64,000 nucleotides of DNA, from positions 62,001 through 126,000 of the forward strand of contig NZ_CP083692.1 of assembly GCF_020096995.1 (NCBI RefSeq), read 5' to 3'. This document shows, piece by piece, positions 33,540 to 41,347 of this stretch. The notes beneath the pieces are model-generated. The model saw nothing but the letters and a program-made list of their open reading frames with translations, had not been told where the DNA came from and did not search any database. This stretch comes from Leucobacter sp. Psy1 (GTDB taxonomy: Bacteria; Actinomycetota; Actinomycetes; Actinomycetales; Microbacteriaceae). Both the position numbers and the translations under genes were made by a program. Within the stretch, counting starts at the first letter, position 1; each line of letters starts with the position of its first letter.

Positions 33540-33997
33540 GTCGTCGCTCCGACCAGCCGGGCACGTTCGAACTCCTCGCGAAACTGCCCCACCAGATCAT
33601 CCAGCTCGTCAAGCTCGAGATCGCGAATGCGAAGCGCGAGGTCACGGCGAAGGCGAAGAAGCTCGGGATCGGCGCGGTCGCCGTGGTGGTCGCCCTGTTC
33701 TTCGTGTTCTTCGCGCTCGAGGCGCTCGTCGTCGCGGCGATCGCGGGCGTGGCCGTCGTCTGGCCCGTATGGCTGTCTGCTCTCGTCGTCGCGGTCGGCC
33801 TGCTCGTGCTCGCGGGGCTCGCGATCCTGGGCGGCATCCTGCTCATGAAGAAGAACGTTCCCGTGCCCACGGAGACCCTCCACCGCTTCGAGGACGATGC
33901 CAAGGCCATGTCCGAGGTGCGCATCAACGCGGAGGATCCGCCTGCTGCCGGCGGCAGCGAACTGCCCCGGGTCGGGGAGAAGGGAAACTGGCGATGA
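33536..33997 (+). CDS. Holin-X/phage_holin_3_6-like membrane protein
   Basis: A 153-residue protein with a basic N-terminal helix (about residues 10-45; LVKLEIANAKREVTAKAKK) and two membrane segments (about 47-70 and 80-103). This is the actinobacterial Holin-X (PF07332) pattern, a membrane family unrelated to prophage lysis in most chromosomal cases. It overlaps both neighbours by 4 bases (ATGA), giving a tightly coupled three-gene operon. No phage genes are nearby. Function unknown. Confidence 0.78.
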   Translation: MSRRSDQPGTFELLAKLPHQIIQLVKLEIANAKREVTAKAKKLGIGAVAVVVALFFVFFALEALVVAAIAGVAVVWPVWLSALVVAVGLLVLAGLAILGGILLMKKNVPVPTETLHRFEDDAKAMSEVRINAEDPPAAGGSELPRVGEKGNWR

Positions 33998-34254
33998 GTC
34001 ACGAGCGAGTCGAGAGCGTCACCGAGACCGAAGCGGTGCGCGCTGAACTGTACGACACCCTCGCGCATCTGCGGGACCGCCTGAACTACGCGCGACGCTT
34101 CGACGATGCCGTAGCCCGCGCGAAGGCGCGAATGGCGACGCAGCAGCGGGAGAACCCGCTGGGGTTCGCCGCGGGAGTCGCCGGGGCCTCAGCGATCGCG
34201 GGGCTCGCCGTCTGGAAGATTTCGGTGGCTGTCGCCCGCAAGTTCGCGGAATGA
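33994..34254 (+). CDS. DUF3618-like small membrane protein
   Basis: An 86-residue protein with a hydrophilic helix (EAVRAELYDTLAHLRDRLNYARRFDDAVARAKARM) and one C-terminal membrane helix. This pattern matches DUF3618 proteins, which commonly sit next to Holin-X family genes in actinobacteria. It overlaps the preceding gene by 4 bases. The three genes probably encode membrane-associated subunits of one assembly, but there is no direct evidence of its function. Confidence 0.72.
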   Translation: MSHERVESVTETEAVRAELYDTLAHLRDRLNYARRFDDAVARAKARMATQQRENPLGFAAGVAGASAIAGLAVWKISVAVARKFAE

Positions 34255-34260
34255 ATCGGC

Positions 34261-34293
34261 GACCCGAGCGACCGTAACACCGTCGATCGGGTC
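34261..34293 (+). terminator. Terminator after the three-gene envelope operon
   Basis: 12-base arms (34261-34272 and 34282-34293; GACCCGAGCGAC against GTCGATCGGGTC) pair with one mismatch around a 9-base loop, seven bases after the DUF3618-like stop, followed by ACATTTCGATTG. Confidence 0.65.
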
Positions 34294-34460
34294 ACATTTC
34301 GATTGCGTTCCCCGTCGTGGGGCGCCGCGTTTTGCGTCTAGCGCGGCACGGGGTAAGAATAGGGTTCAGCGGAAGCAGAGCTTTCTGGGCTGCGACCGGC
34401 GTCTCACTTCTGAGTCGCCGGAGCGTTCCGAGTGTGGTTCGAGCGAGTGAAGAGGAGTCT

Positions 34461-35246
34461 ATGTCGGCTGAGGCGAAACCGCTCAGCGGTCTCCGGGTCC
34501 TCGTGCCTCGCGGTGGTACCTGGGGTGAATTGGTCTCCAAGGCGCTCCGCGAACAGGGCGCGAGCACAGTGATCGCTCCGCTTGTGGACTTTGGTCACAC
34601 GAGCGAGGAGGACAAGCTCGTCGACGCGCTCCACCGCCTCGAGGCAGGCGAGTTCCAGTGGATGACGGCGACGAGCGCCACGGTCGTGGACGTGCTGGCC
34701 CACCACCAGGCGGTCATTCCGAAGCACACCGAGGTCGCGGTCGTCGGTGAGGCGACGCTGCAGGCTTTCGAGGCTGCCGGCTACGAGGTCGCTCGCACGC
34801 CGCAGGACGGCGACAACACGACCGAGGGTCTGTTGAAGGTGTGGCCCGAGATCGAGACCGATGAGGTGCTGAAGGTGCTGACGCTGCGCTCCGACGTGGC
34901 GAAGCCGGTGCTGACGGAAGGACTCATCAGTCGCGGGCACGATGTGACGCAGGTCGTCGCGTTCCGCACTGTCGGTGTTCCGGCCTCGGTGCACATCCGC
35001 GAAGACGTGCAGTCGGGCCGCATCAACGCGCTGCTCATCGCATCTCCGGCGATCGCCCGGGAGGTGGCGAAGCAGTTCCCCGAGATCCCCGAGCACACGA
35101 TCGTCGCGTGCGTCGGCCCCCACACCCACGAGGCCGCGATCGATTCGGGCGTCAGGCACACGGCCGAGCACGTCGAGTCCGAGATGAAGCACGCGCTCAT
35201 CGAAACGGTCGAGTCGGTGATCGATCAGAGCGATATGCTCGACTAG
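34461..35246 (+). CDS. Uroporphyrinogen-III synthase-like protein (HemD family)
   Basis: A 261-residue protein with the two-domain HemD fold. The first domain includes LRVLVPRGGTWGELVSKALREQGAS, and the second contains DALLIASPAIAREVAKQFPEI-type blocks (quoted as positions about 180-205). The two lobes lack the few strictly conserved residues that define true synthases, so the activity needs testing. ATG 34461 follows AGAGGAG. There are no other haem genes in this window, so the gene may be a HemD paralogue with another role. A probable promoter is TTGCGT ... TAAGAA about 100 bases upstream. Confidence 0.65.
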   Translation: MSAEAKPLSGLRVLVPRGGTWGELVSKALREQGASTVIAPLVDFGHTSEEDKLVDALHRLEAGEFQWMTATSATVVDVLAHHQAVIPKHTEVAVVGEATLQAFEAAGYEVARTPQDGDNTTEGLLKVWPEIETDEVLKVLTLRSDVAKPVLTEGLISRGHDVTQVVAFRTVGVPASVHIREDVQSGRINALLIASPAIAREVAKQFPEIPEHTIVACVGPHTHEAAIDSGVRHTAEHVESEMKHALIETVESVIDQSDMLD

Positions 35247-35274
35247 TTCACCCCGACCGGGCAGACTGGAGTTC

Positions 35275-35688
35275 ATGGCAAGACTCCAGGTGCACGCAGA
35301 TCGGCTCGTCATCCAGCTCACCCGCGCCGAGCAGGTGCTCGCGATGCATCGGGGCGACCTGGTGATCGATCGGTCGCGCATCACGTCGGCGATCATCACC
35401 GACGACCCCTGGGTCTGGCTGCGCGGCTCCCGTGTGCTCGGCAGCCGCATTCTCGGACGGACCGCGTTCGGCACGTGGCGGCACCTCTCCGGGAAGGACT
35501 TCGCACTCCTGCGGAAGGGGCGCCACGCGGTGGTCATCGATCTCGAGGAAGCCCCGGCCGGCGCTCCCGAGGGGTTCGACGATCACGTGCGCGTCATCGT
35601 CTCCACCGGGCACGCCGCGGATCTGGTGCGCGCCCTCCGGCTCGAGCAGCCTGGCGAGAACGGCGTCTTCACCACCGAGACGCCGTAG
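35275..35688 (+). CDS. Hypothetical protein, PH-like beta-rich (137 residues)
   Basis: A 137-residue soluble protein with many alternating hydrophobic residues (RLVIQLTRAEQVLAMHRGDLVIDRSRITSAII) and a C-terminal helix. The pattern resembles the bacterial PH domain (bPH) fold, but no family hallmark was recognised. A GGAG site precedes ATG 35275. It follows the HemD-like gene by 28 bases and may be co-transcribed with it. Function not known. Confidence 0.5.
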   Translation: MARLQVHADRLVIQLTRAEQVLAMHRGDLVIDRSRITSAIITDDPWVWLRGSRVLGSRILGRTAFGTWRHLSGKDFALLRKGRHAVVIDLEEAPAGAPEGFDDHVRVIVSTGHAADLVRALRLEQPGENGVFTTETP

Positions 35689-35697
35689 CGCGAGCGG

Positions 35698-36618
35698 CTA
35701 CGACTGCAGCAGCCAGGCCGCTGTGGCGATGACCGGGAGAGAGGCGAACGTCGTGACGAGCACGGTGTCCCGCACCATGATCTCCGCGCGCTGATAGGTG
35801 GCCGCATAGTTGTAGACGTTCTGCGCAGTCGGAAGCGAAGCGATGATCGTTGCGACGAACGTCTCATGGGCGGACAGCCCGAATGCGACCGAGAGCCCCC
35901 ACGCGGCGAGCGGCATGAAGAACAGCTTGATCCCCGTCGCCGTGAACACCGCTGCGCGTCCACTGCCGCGCCGGAGTGCGCGCTGCCCGTGCAGGGAGAT
36001 CCCGAAGCTGAGGAGGACCATCGGTATCGCGGCGCCCCCGATCATCTCGATCGGTGCGAGCGCGATCTCCGGTACGGGGATCCCGATGAGCGCGAACGCG
36101 AGGCCGGCCAACGACGCGAGGATGATCGGGTTCGAGGCTGCCCGCCCGAGCGCCAGCAGCGCCCCGCGTTGATTGCCGCGCGTCGTTTCCAGGATGGCGA
36201 GGATGGTGGGGGCGAAGAGAATCAGCTGCACCAGGATCAGCGGTGCGACGTAGGCGGCGTCGCCGAGGATGTAGACGGCGACCGGCAGACCGAGGTTGTT
36301 CGAGTTGACGTATCCGGCGCACGTGGCCCCGAGGGTCGTGGCGCCGATGTCGCGCTTGAACCAGAGCCGCGAGGCCGCAACGAAGACACCAGCCGCGAGG
36401 ACCGCGGAGACGGTCGTCACGAGGATCACGGGCGACACGATGATCGAGGGGTCGCTGCGGTGCAGCACCGTGAAGAGCAGGGCGGGGGTCGCGACGGAGA
36501 ACGCCACACGGTTGAGGACGAGTCGCTGCTCGCCCTTGACGACCCCGAACCGGCCGGCGAGATACCCGACGCCGATGACGCCGAGGATGACGGTGAACCC
36601 CTGGATGATGCCGAGCAT
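35698..36618 (-). CDS. AEC-family (auxin efflux carrier-like) transporter
   Basis: A 306-residue protein with ten predicted membrane segments in two five-helix halves. The N-terminal half contains GYLAGRFGVVKGEQRLVLNRVAF, and the second half contains ASLPTAQNVYNYAATYQ, where the conserved substrate-binding polar residues lie. Family members (e.g. MdcF-like) move malonate, malate or other carboxylates. The start at 36618 overlaps the ThDP enzyme stop by one base (TGATG), so it is the last gene of the operon. The transported compound is unknown. Confidence 0.82.
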   Translation of the reverse strand: MLGIIQGFTVILGVIGVGYLAGRFGVVKGEQRLVLNRVAFSVATPALLFTVLHRSDPSIIVSPVILVTTVSAVLAAGVFVAASRLWFKRDIGATTLGATCAGYVNSNNLGLPVAVYILGDAAYVAPLILVQLILFAPTILAILETTRGNQRGALLALGRAASNPIILASLAGLAFALIGIPVPEIALAPIEMIGGAAIPMVLLSFGISLHGQRALRRGSGRAAVFTATGIKLFFMPLAAWGLSVAFGLSAHETFVATIIASLPTAQNVYNYAATYQRAEIMVRDTVLVTTFASLPVIATAAWLLQS

Positions 36619-38333
36619 CAGTGCCCCCTGAACGCTTCTGCGAGCCACCAGGACCCACCGTCGTCGGCGATCCGGGCGTCGATGACGATCGGGGGCACGC
36701 GTTCGCCGCGCGCTCGCCGCTCCAACCAGTCGGTGAGCGGGGCGAGATCCTCCACCGCGCGCACCGTCACCCCCTCAGCTCCGAACCCGTGAGCAATGGC
36801 CGCGATGTCCGTGGGAGGGAAGACCACCGTGGAGAGATCCTCCTCGCGGCCGAAGTGGTGAACCTCCGCCCCGTAGGCGTCATCGTTGTAGATGATCGCA
36901 ACGAGGGGGATCCGCAGGCGCACAGCCGTCTCGAGCTCCGCGATCGCCATGAGCGTGCCCCCGTCGCCAGCGCCGAGCACCGGGAGGCGATCAGGCCTGG
37001 CGATCGCGGCGCCGATCGCGGTCGCGAGGCCGAGCCCGACGGATTGGAACGCCTGGGTGAAGCAGAAGCCGAACTCGTCTGGCACTCCAAGATACGCGGA
37101 GGGATAGCCCATGAAATTGCCCGAGTCGACCGCGACGATGCGCTCGGGCGGGAGAAGGCGATCCAGGTGGGCGCTCAGGAGCCGTGGGTCGATGCGCTGC
37201 TCACCGCCCGGGATCTCCGGGAGTGCCGGATCGATGGGCACGTCGGTCCAGCGGGATCCTGCAGCGATGCGCTCGCGCACCTCGCTGGTGCGGTATGTGG
37301 CGTCCGAGGCCGGTCCGGAGGGGGTGCGGTCGCGGAGCAGCGCGGTCACGGCGCGCGCGGTCGCACCGGCGTCGCCGACGACGCCGAGGTCGACCGGCCG
37401 GTGGAGCCCGAGGGCCTCAGCCTCCACGTCGACCTGGACCACAGTGGCAGCGGGAGCGATGAGGCGCCCGTGGCGCGTGGTCCACATGTTGAGGGCGCAC
37501 CCCACTCCGACGATGAGATCGGCTGATGCGATGAGGTCAGCGCTGACGGGTGATGCGAAACCCCCGGAGATCCCGAGCGAATAGGGGTCGCCGGCGAAGA
37601 GACCATTGGCGACCGCCGAGGTCGCGAGGAGCGCGCCGCTCGCCTCCGCGAGGTCGCGCAGCGGACCCGATGCGTCCCTGGCGCCGCGGCCGGCGATGAG
37701 AACGGGGCGACGGGCCGCCTGCAGTGCGTCAGCGAGCGCCGATACGTCTCTAGGGGCCGGTTCCCGCGGAGCCGGTGGAGGCGGTGCGAGGAGGGTCTCG
37801 AGCGTCGCGAGTGCCTCGGCGGGGGCGGAGGCGGACTGCACGTCGAGCGGGAGGTTGAGCACGACCGTCCGGCGATCGTCGCGAGCCGTGACGAATGCCG
37901 CGACGACCTCGTCGAGCGCCGTCTCCGGACTGGTCACGCGATGGGACTCAGCGGTGAGAGCGCGACCGAATCCCGTCTGATCCATGGCGAAGTTGGAGCG
38001 CGCCCCGCCGGCCTCCGCAGCGAGCACGATCACCGGGGTGCGGCTCTTCGCCGCCTCGCCGATGCCGGTTGCGGCGTTCGTGAGACCGCACCCCTGATGC
38101 ACGGACACGAGCGCGACGGTCCCGCTCATGCGTGAGAAGGCGTCGGCCATGGTTGCCGCCCCGCCCTCGTGCCTGGCTGCGGTGACGGGAACCCCCGATG
38201 CGCGGAGCGCGTTCGTGACGTGGAAGTTCCCGGATCCGACCACCCCGAAGCAGTGACCGGCGCCCAGGCGGGCGAGCGCCCGCCCGACGAGCACCGCGAC
38301 GGATGCCGTCTCGGCGGCAGCGGCCCCGGTCAC
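36618..38333 (-). CDS. Thiamine diphosphate-dependent enzyme (acetolactate synthase/decarboxylase family)
   Basis: A 571-residue ThDP enzyme with the three usual domains. The catalytic glutamate is in ARHEGGAATMADAFSRMSG. The ThDP/Mg block GDGGTLMAIAELETA runs to the asparagine of IIYND near residues 455-485. The central domain (about 190-340) has AGRGARDA. It resembles decarboxylases and synthases of the ilvB/benzoylformate decarboxylase class. The GTG at 38333 overlaps the cyclase stop (GTGA). Its position beside an isatin-hydrolase-type cyclase suggests a decarboxylation step, for example of isatinate, but this is hypothetical. Confidence 0.85.
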   Translation of the reverse strand: MTGAAAAETASVAVLVGRALARLGAGHCFGVVGSGNFHVTNALRASGVPVTAARHEGGAATMADAFSRMSGTVALVSVHQGCGLTNAATGIGEAAKSRTPVIVLAAEAGGARSNFAMDQTGFGRALTAESHRVTSPETALDEVVAAFVTARDDRRTVVLNLPLDVQSASAPAEALATLETLLAPPPPAPREPAPRDVSALADALQAARRPVLIAGRGARDASGPLRDLAEASGALLATSAVANGLFAGDPYSLGISGGFASPVSADLIASADLIVGVGCALNMWTTRHGRLIAPAATVVQVDVEAEALGLHRPVDLGVVGDAGATARAVTALLRDRTPSGPASDATYRTSEVRERIAAGSRWTDVPIDPALPEIPGGEQRIDPRLLSAHLDRLLPPERIVAVDSGNFMGYPSAYLGVPDEFGFCFTQAFQSVGLGLATAIGAAIARPDRLPVLGAGDGGTLMAIAELETAVRLRIPLVAIIYNDDAYGAEVHHFGREEDLSTVVFPPTDIAAIAHGFGAEGVTVRAVEDLAPLTDWLERRARGERVPPIVIDARIADDGGSWWLAEAFRGH

Positions 38334-39112
38334 CGGGTCGCGGCTTCGACCAGCGCGTACACGCGAGCCGGACTGCCCGTACCGCCCACGATGGGGAGCG
38401 GGGCGACGATGATCGCTGCACCCTTCGGGGGGAGCTCGCCGAGATTCTGGAGCGAGGTGATGCCGTACTTGTCTGCGCCGAGCAGGTGGTAGTGCACGGG
38501 GAAAGGCGGGATCAGCTCCGCACCGCGCCCCGCGTCGATGCCCACCGTCTCCACGCCCACCCCGGAGATCTCGGACCGCCCGGCGAGCCACTCGGCGCAT
38601 GCCGCCGTGAATCCCGGAGTGTGCGACCCCGTCGTGTCTGCGTTGAGGAATGCTCGCTCGTCCTCGGCGTAGCGATCCCAGCCGGTGCGGAGCAGCAGCC
38701 AGGTACCGGGTTCGAAGGTTCCGTGCGTCTCCTCCCACGCCTGCACGTGCGGGATGTCGAGAAGGAAGTCTGGGTTCTCCGTGGCCTCCGCCGTGAAATC
38801 GAGCACGGCGGCCGGTCCGACGAGGCGCTCGGGCGGGAGCTGCGAGACATCGTGCCCGTCCCTGCCGCTGATCCAGTGGACGGGCGCATCGATGTGCGTG
38901 CCGACGTGCTCTCCCGTGTGAATGTTCGCGTGCTTCCAGAACGGGCCGGGCTCATCGTAGGCACTGACCGTCTCGAGCGAGAAGTCGATGAGGTTCGCGA
39001 ACGGCTCGGGGAGCCGCAGCGCAGGTGTCGAAGCTTGGAGACGGTTCGTGAGGTCGACGACGCGGAGCGAGCCAGACCCGATGGCCGACAGGAGTTCGGG
39101 AATGAGCGTCAT
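38330..39112 (-). CDS. Cyclase-family metal hydrolase (kynurenine formamidase/isatin hydrolase-like)
   Basis: A 260-residue protein of the cyclase superfamily (PF04199). The metal-binding motif HVGTHIDAPVHW has the HxGTHxDxPxH pattern that binds Mn or Zn in kynurenine formamidase and isatin hydrolase. The C-terminal histidine-glutamate region is less clear. Known activities are hydrolysis of N-formylkynurenine, isatin and similar amides. It overlaps the ThDP gene by 4 bases and lies 53 bases downstream of the response regulator stop, so it likely belongs to the same five-gene group. Substrate not known. Confidence 0.82.
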   Translation of the reverse strand: MTLIPELLSAIGSGSLRVVDLTNRLQASTPALRLPEPFANLIDFSLETVSAYDEPGPFWKHANIHTGEHVGTHIDAPVHWISGRDGHDVSQLPPERLVGPAAVLDFTAEATENPDFLLDIPHVQAWEETHGTFEPGTWLLLRTGWDRYAEDERAFLNADTTGSHTPGFTAACAEWLAGRSEISGVGVETVGIDAGRGAELIPPFPVHYHLLGADKYGITSLQNLGELPPKGAAIIVAPLPIVGGTGSPARVYALVEAATR

Positions 39113-39165
39113 GGGTCCTCCTCGGCGGGGTCGGGTACTGCCTCCAGCCTAGCGCTCGACTGGAA

Positions 39166-39960
39166 TCAGGGGTCGACCGGCGGCACGGCGAGACGGTAGA
39201 GCACTTCGGGCCTGCCCCGGGCACCGTAGCGGTGCGACAGGGAGATCGCGCCCGAGCGCACCAGGTGATCGAGATACCTCCTGGCGGTGGCGCGCGAGAT
39301 CTGGCAGCGCTCAGCGAGCTCGTTCGACGAGGTCGGCCGAGTGTGGTCGAGTGCCGCGAGGACTTGCCGGAGCGTCACCTCCGAGATCCCCTTCTTCGGC
39401 GTGATCACCGGGATCCCCGACGTCGAGGTCGGTGCACCCGCAGCGTCGGTCGCTCCGCCGCCCACGGGCCGCGCCACCGAGATCGGTGCCGTCCGCGGGT
39501 CGACTCGTCCTACGCCGAGCATCCGATCGATGTCGCCCTGTCCGAGCAGATGGTCCCGCTCGGCCGGCGCATCACGGTCCCAATCTTCACGCAGCGACCG
39601 GAGCCTGGTCGCGAGCGCCTCCTGCGTGAACGGCTTCACGAGGTACCCGACGATCCGAGCCGACAGAGCCTGCCGCACCGTGACCTGATCGCGGGCGGAA
39701 CTGATCACGAGCACGGCGGGAGCCGTGCTCGGATCCTGATGGAACTGGTGGAGCACCTCGATGCCGCTGATGCCCGGCATCTGCATGTCGAGCAGCACCA
39801 GGTCCACGCCGCCCCGCCGCACGCGGGCCACCGCGTCCTCACCCGTGCCGGCAGTGCCGACGAGCGCGAACCCCGGCGCCTCATCGACGAAGCGCCCGTG
39901 GAGTGCGCGTGCCCCGGCATCGTCGTCCACGACGAGGGTCCGGATCGGTGCGACGCTCAT
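39166..39960 (-). CDS. CitB/DcuR-type response regulator
   Basis: A 264-residue two-component response regulator. The receiver domain (about residues 1-122) has the acidic pair in VVDDDAG, the phosphoacceptor aspartate in DLVLLDMQMPG and the conserved lysine in LVKPF. A linker follows, then a C-terminal winged helix-turn-helix (SNELAERCQISRATARRYLDHLVRSG). The layout is that of DcuR/CitB. Its ATG overlaps the kinase stop by 4 bases. It probably activates the downstream cyclase-ThDP-AEC genes. Confidence 0.88.
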   Translation of the reverse strand: MSVAPIRTLVVDDDAGARALHGRFVDEAPGFALVGTAGTGEDAVARVRRGGVDLVLLDMQMPGISGIEVLHQFHQDPSTAPAVLVISSARDQVTVRQALSARIVGYLVKPFTQEALATRLRSLREDWDRDAPAERDHLLGQGDIDRMLGVGRVDPRTAPISVARPVGGGATDAAGAPTSTSGIPVITPKKGISEVTLRQVLAALDHTRPTSSNELAERCQISRATARRYLDHLVRSGAISLSHRYGARGRPEVLYRLAVPPVDP

Positions 39961-41222
39961 CGCTGCTCCTCGGCGCTTGCCGACCACGCCGGCATCCGCA
40001 TCTCGAAGGAGAATCGGGCGCCCCCGAGCGACGATTCCCCGATCTCAACGGTGCCCCCGCGGTCGGTGACGAGGCGGCGGACCAGGTTCAACCCGATGCC
40101 GCGCCCCACACCGCTCCGGTCGGGTTTCGACGAGAATCCGAGCGAGAACACCTGCGACCGCTGCGCCGCATCGATGCCGGTCCCGTCGTCGTCCACCGTG
40201 CCGTGGACCGAATGCTCGGTCTCGACGAGGTGCAGGCGTACGCGCGACGCCCCGGCCTCGCCCGCGTTCCGGCACAGATTGGTGATCACCAGCATGAGGT
40301 CGTCATCGGGAGGGGTGCGGAGGTCGACGTCGGCGCTGAAGGTGGTGCCGAGATCGGCGAGCTCTGAGCGCAGGGCCTCGGTCACGGCGCGGATCAACGG
40401 ATGCATGTCCACGCCGTCGTCGGCGGTGGCGGTCTGCACCGGTGCGATGTCCTCGATGTAGCGCAGTGCCTCGCCCGAGTCGCCGTGCGAGATGAGCCCG
40501 TGGAGCACGTGCAGGCGGGTGCGGAACTCATGGGTCTGCTCGCGCAGCAGAGCAGTGGTCGACCGCTGATGCTCCATCTCGCGCGTCATCTCGTCGGCGC
40601 CGCGGAAGCGCCGCCGGACCGCGGCGCTCACCAGAGTGTTCGCGAGCGTGCCGACGAGGAGCGCGCCGATGATCCAGGGGAGCAGGTCGGCCACCGCCTC
40701 GCCGAAGTCCTCCGAGATGCGCGACTCCAGAATGCCGACGGACAGGATGCCGATCACATTGCCGTCGTCGTCGAGCACCGGGGTCTTGGCGCGGAGGGTG
40801 AGCCCGCGCGTACCGGCTTCGGTGTCGACGTAGGTCTCCCCCGCGAGCGCGCGCGAGGGGTCGGTGGAGACGGGTTTGCCTCGCTCGGCGGGGGTCGGGT
40901 GGGTGATGCGGATCCCCGCGTCGTCCGTGATCACGACGTAGTCGACGCCGGCAGCGCGCTGCACCACATCGGTGAGGGGTTGCAGCTCGGCCGTCGCGGT
41001 CTCACGATCTCGGAGGACGGCGTCGCGCACTTGGTCGAGTTCGGCGAGGTGGGTGGCGACGTCGACAACCCGTTCGGTGGTCGCCGCCCGAATGCTGTGC
41101 TCCTGCACCGAGACCGCGATCGCCGCCGTGATGCCCACGCACAGCAGCACGATGATCGAGGGCAGCAGCAGCATGCCGAGCCGCGCGATGCGCCCGCGAG
41201 GACGCACGGGGGCGATACCCAT
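39957..41222 (-). CDS. DcuS/CitA-like sensor histidine kinase lacking the PAS domain
   Basis: A 421-residue kinase. Two membrane helices (about 15-37 and 183-205) enclose an extracytoplasmic sCache-type sensor (about 38-182), as in CitA/DcuS, which bind C4-dicarboxylates or citrate. The cytoplasmic part has a short linker, the phosphoacceptor histidine in THEFRTRLHVLHGL and HATPase blocks (NLCRNAGEAG; DDDGTGI; GRGIGLNLV). The usual PAS domain is missing, which explains the short length. The canonical N after HEF is T. The likely ligand is a small carboxylate. Confidence 0.88.
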   Translation of the reverse strand: MGIAPVRPRGRIARLGMLLLPSIIVLLCVGITAAIAVSVQEHSIRAATTERVVDVATHLAELDQVRDAVLRDRETATAELQPLTDVVQRAAGVDYVVITDDAGIRITHPTPAERGKPVSTDPSRALAGETYVDTEAGTRGLTLRAKTPVLDDDGNVIGILSVGILESRISEDFGEAVADLLPWIIGALLVGTLANTLVSAAVRRRFRGADEMTREMEHQRSTTALLREQTHEFRTRLHVLHGLISHGDSGEALRYIEDIAPVQTATADDGVDMHPLIRAVTEALRSELADLGTTFSADVDLRTPPDDDLMLVITNLCRNAGEAGASRVRLHLVETEHSVHGTVDDDGTGIDAAQRSQVFSLGFSSKPDRSGVGRGIGLNLVRRLVTDRGGTVEIGESSLGGARFSFEMRMPAWSASAEEQR

Positions 41223-41347
41223 GAGCCGTCCCCCTCCGCCGCAGTCAGCACTGAATCCGTGCAGCCCAGTGTACCGAGGGGGTGGGCCGGCCCGCCGTGT
41301 GGCCTCGCCGCTCAGACTCGCCGCTCAGCCCAGGACGGGACGATCGG

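Noticed and set aside
33536..33997. Holin-like gene taken as a prophage remnant
   Set aside because: No integrase, capsid, tail or lysin gene is nearby, and Holin-X proteins are normal chromosomal membrane proteins in actinobacteria.
34461..35246. Calling this gene a true hemD in a haem operon
   Set aside because: No other haem biosynthesis genes are in the window and the family's conserved residues are few, so only the family was given.
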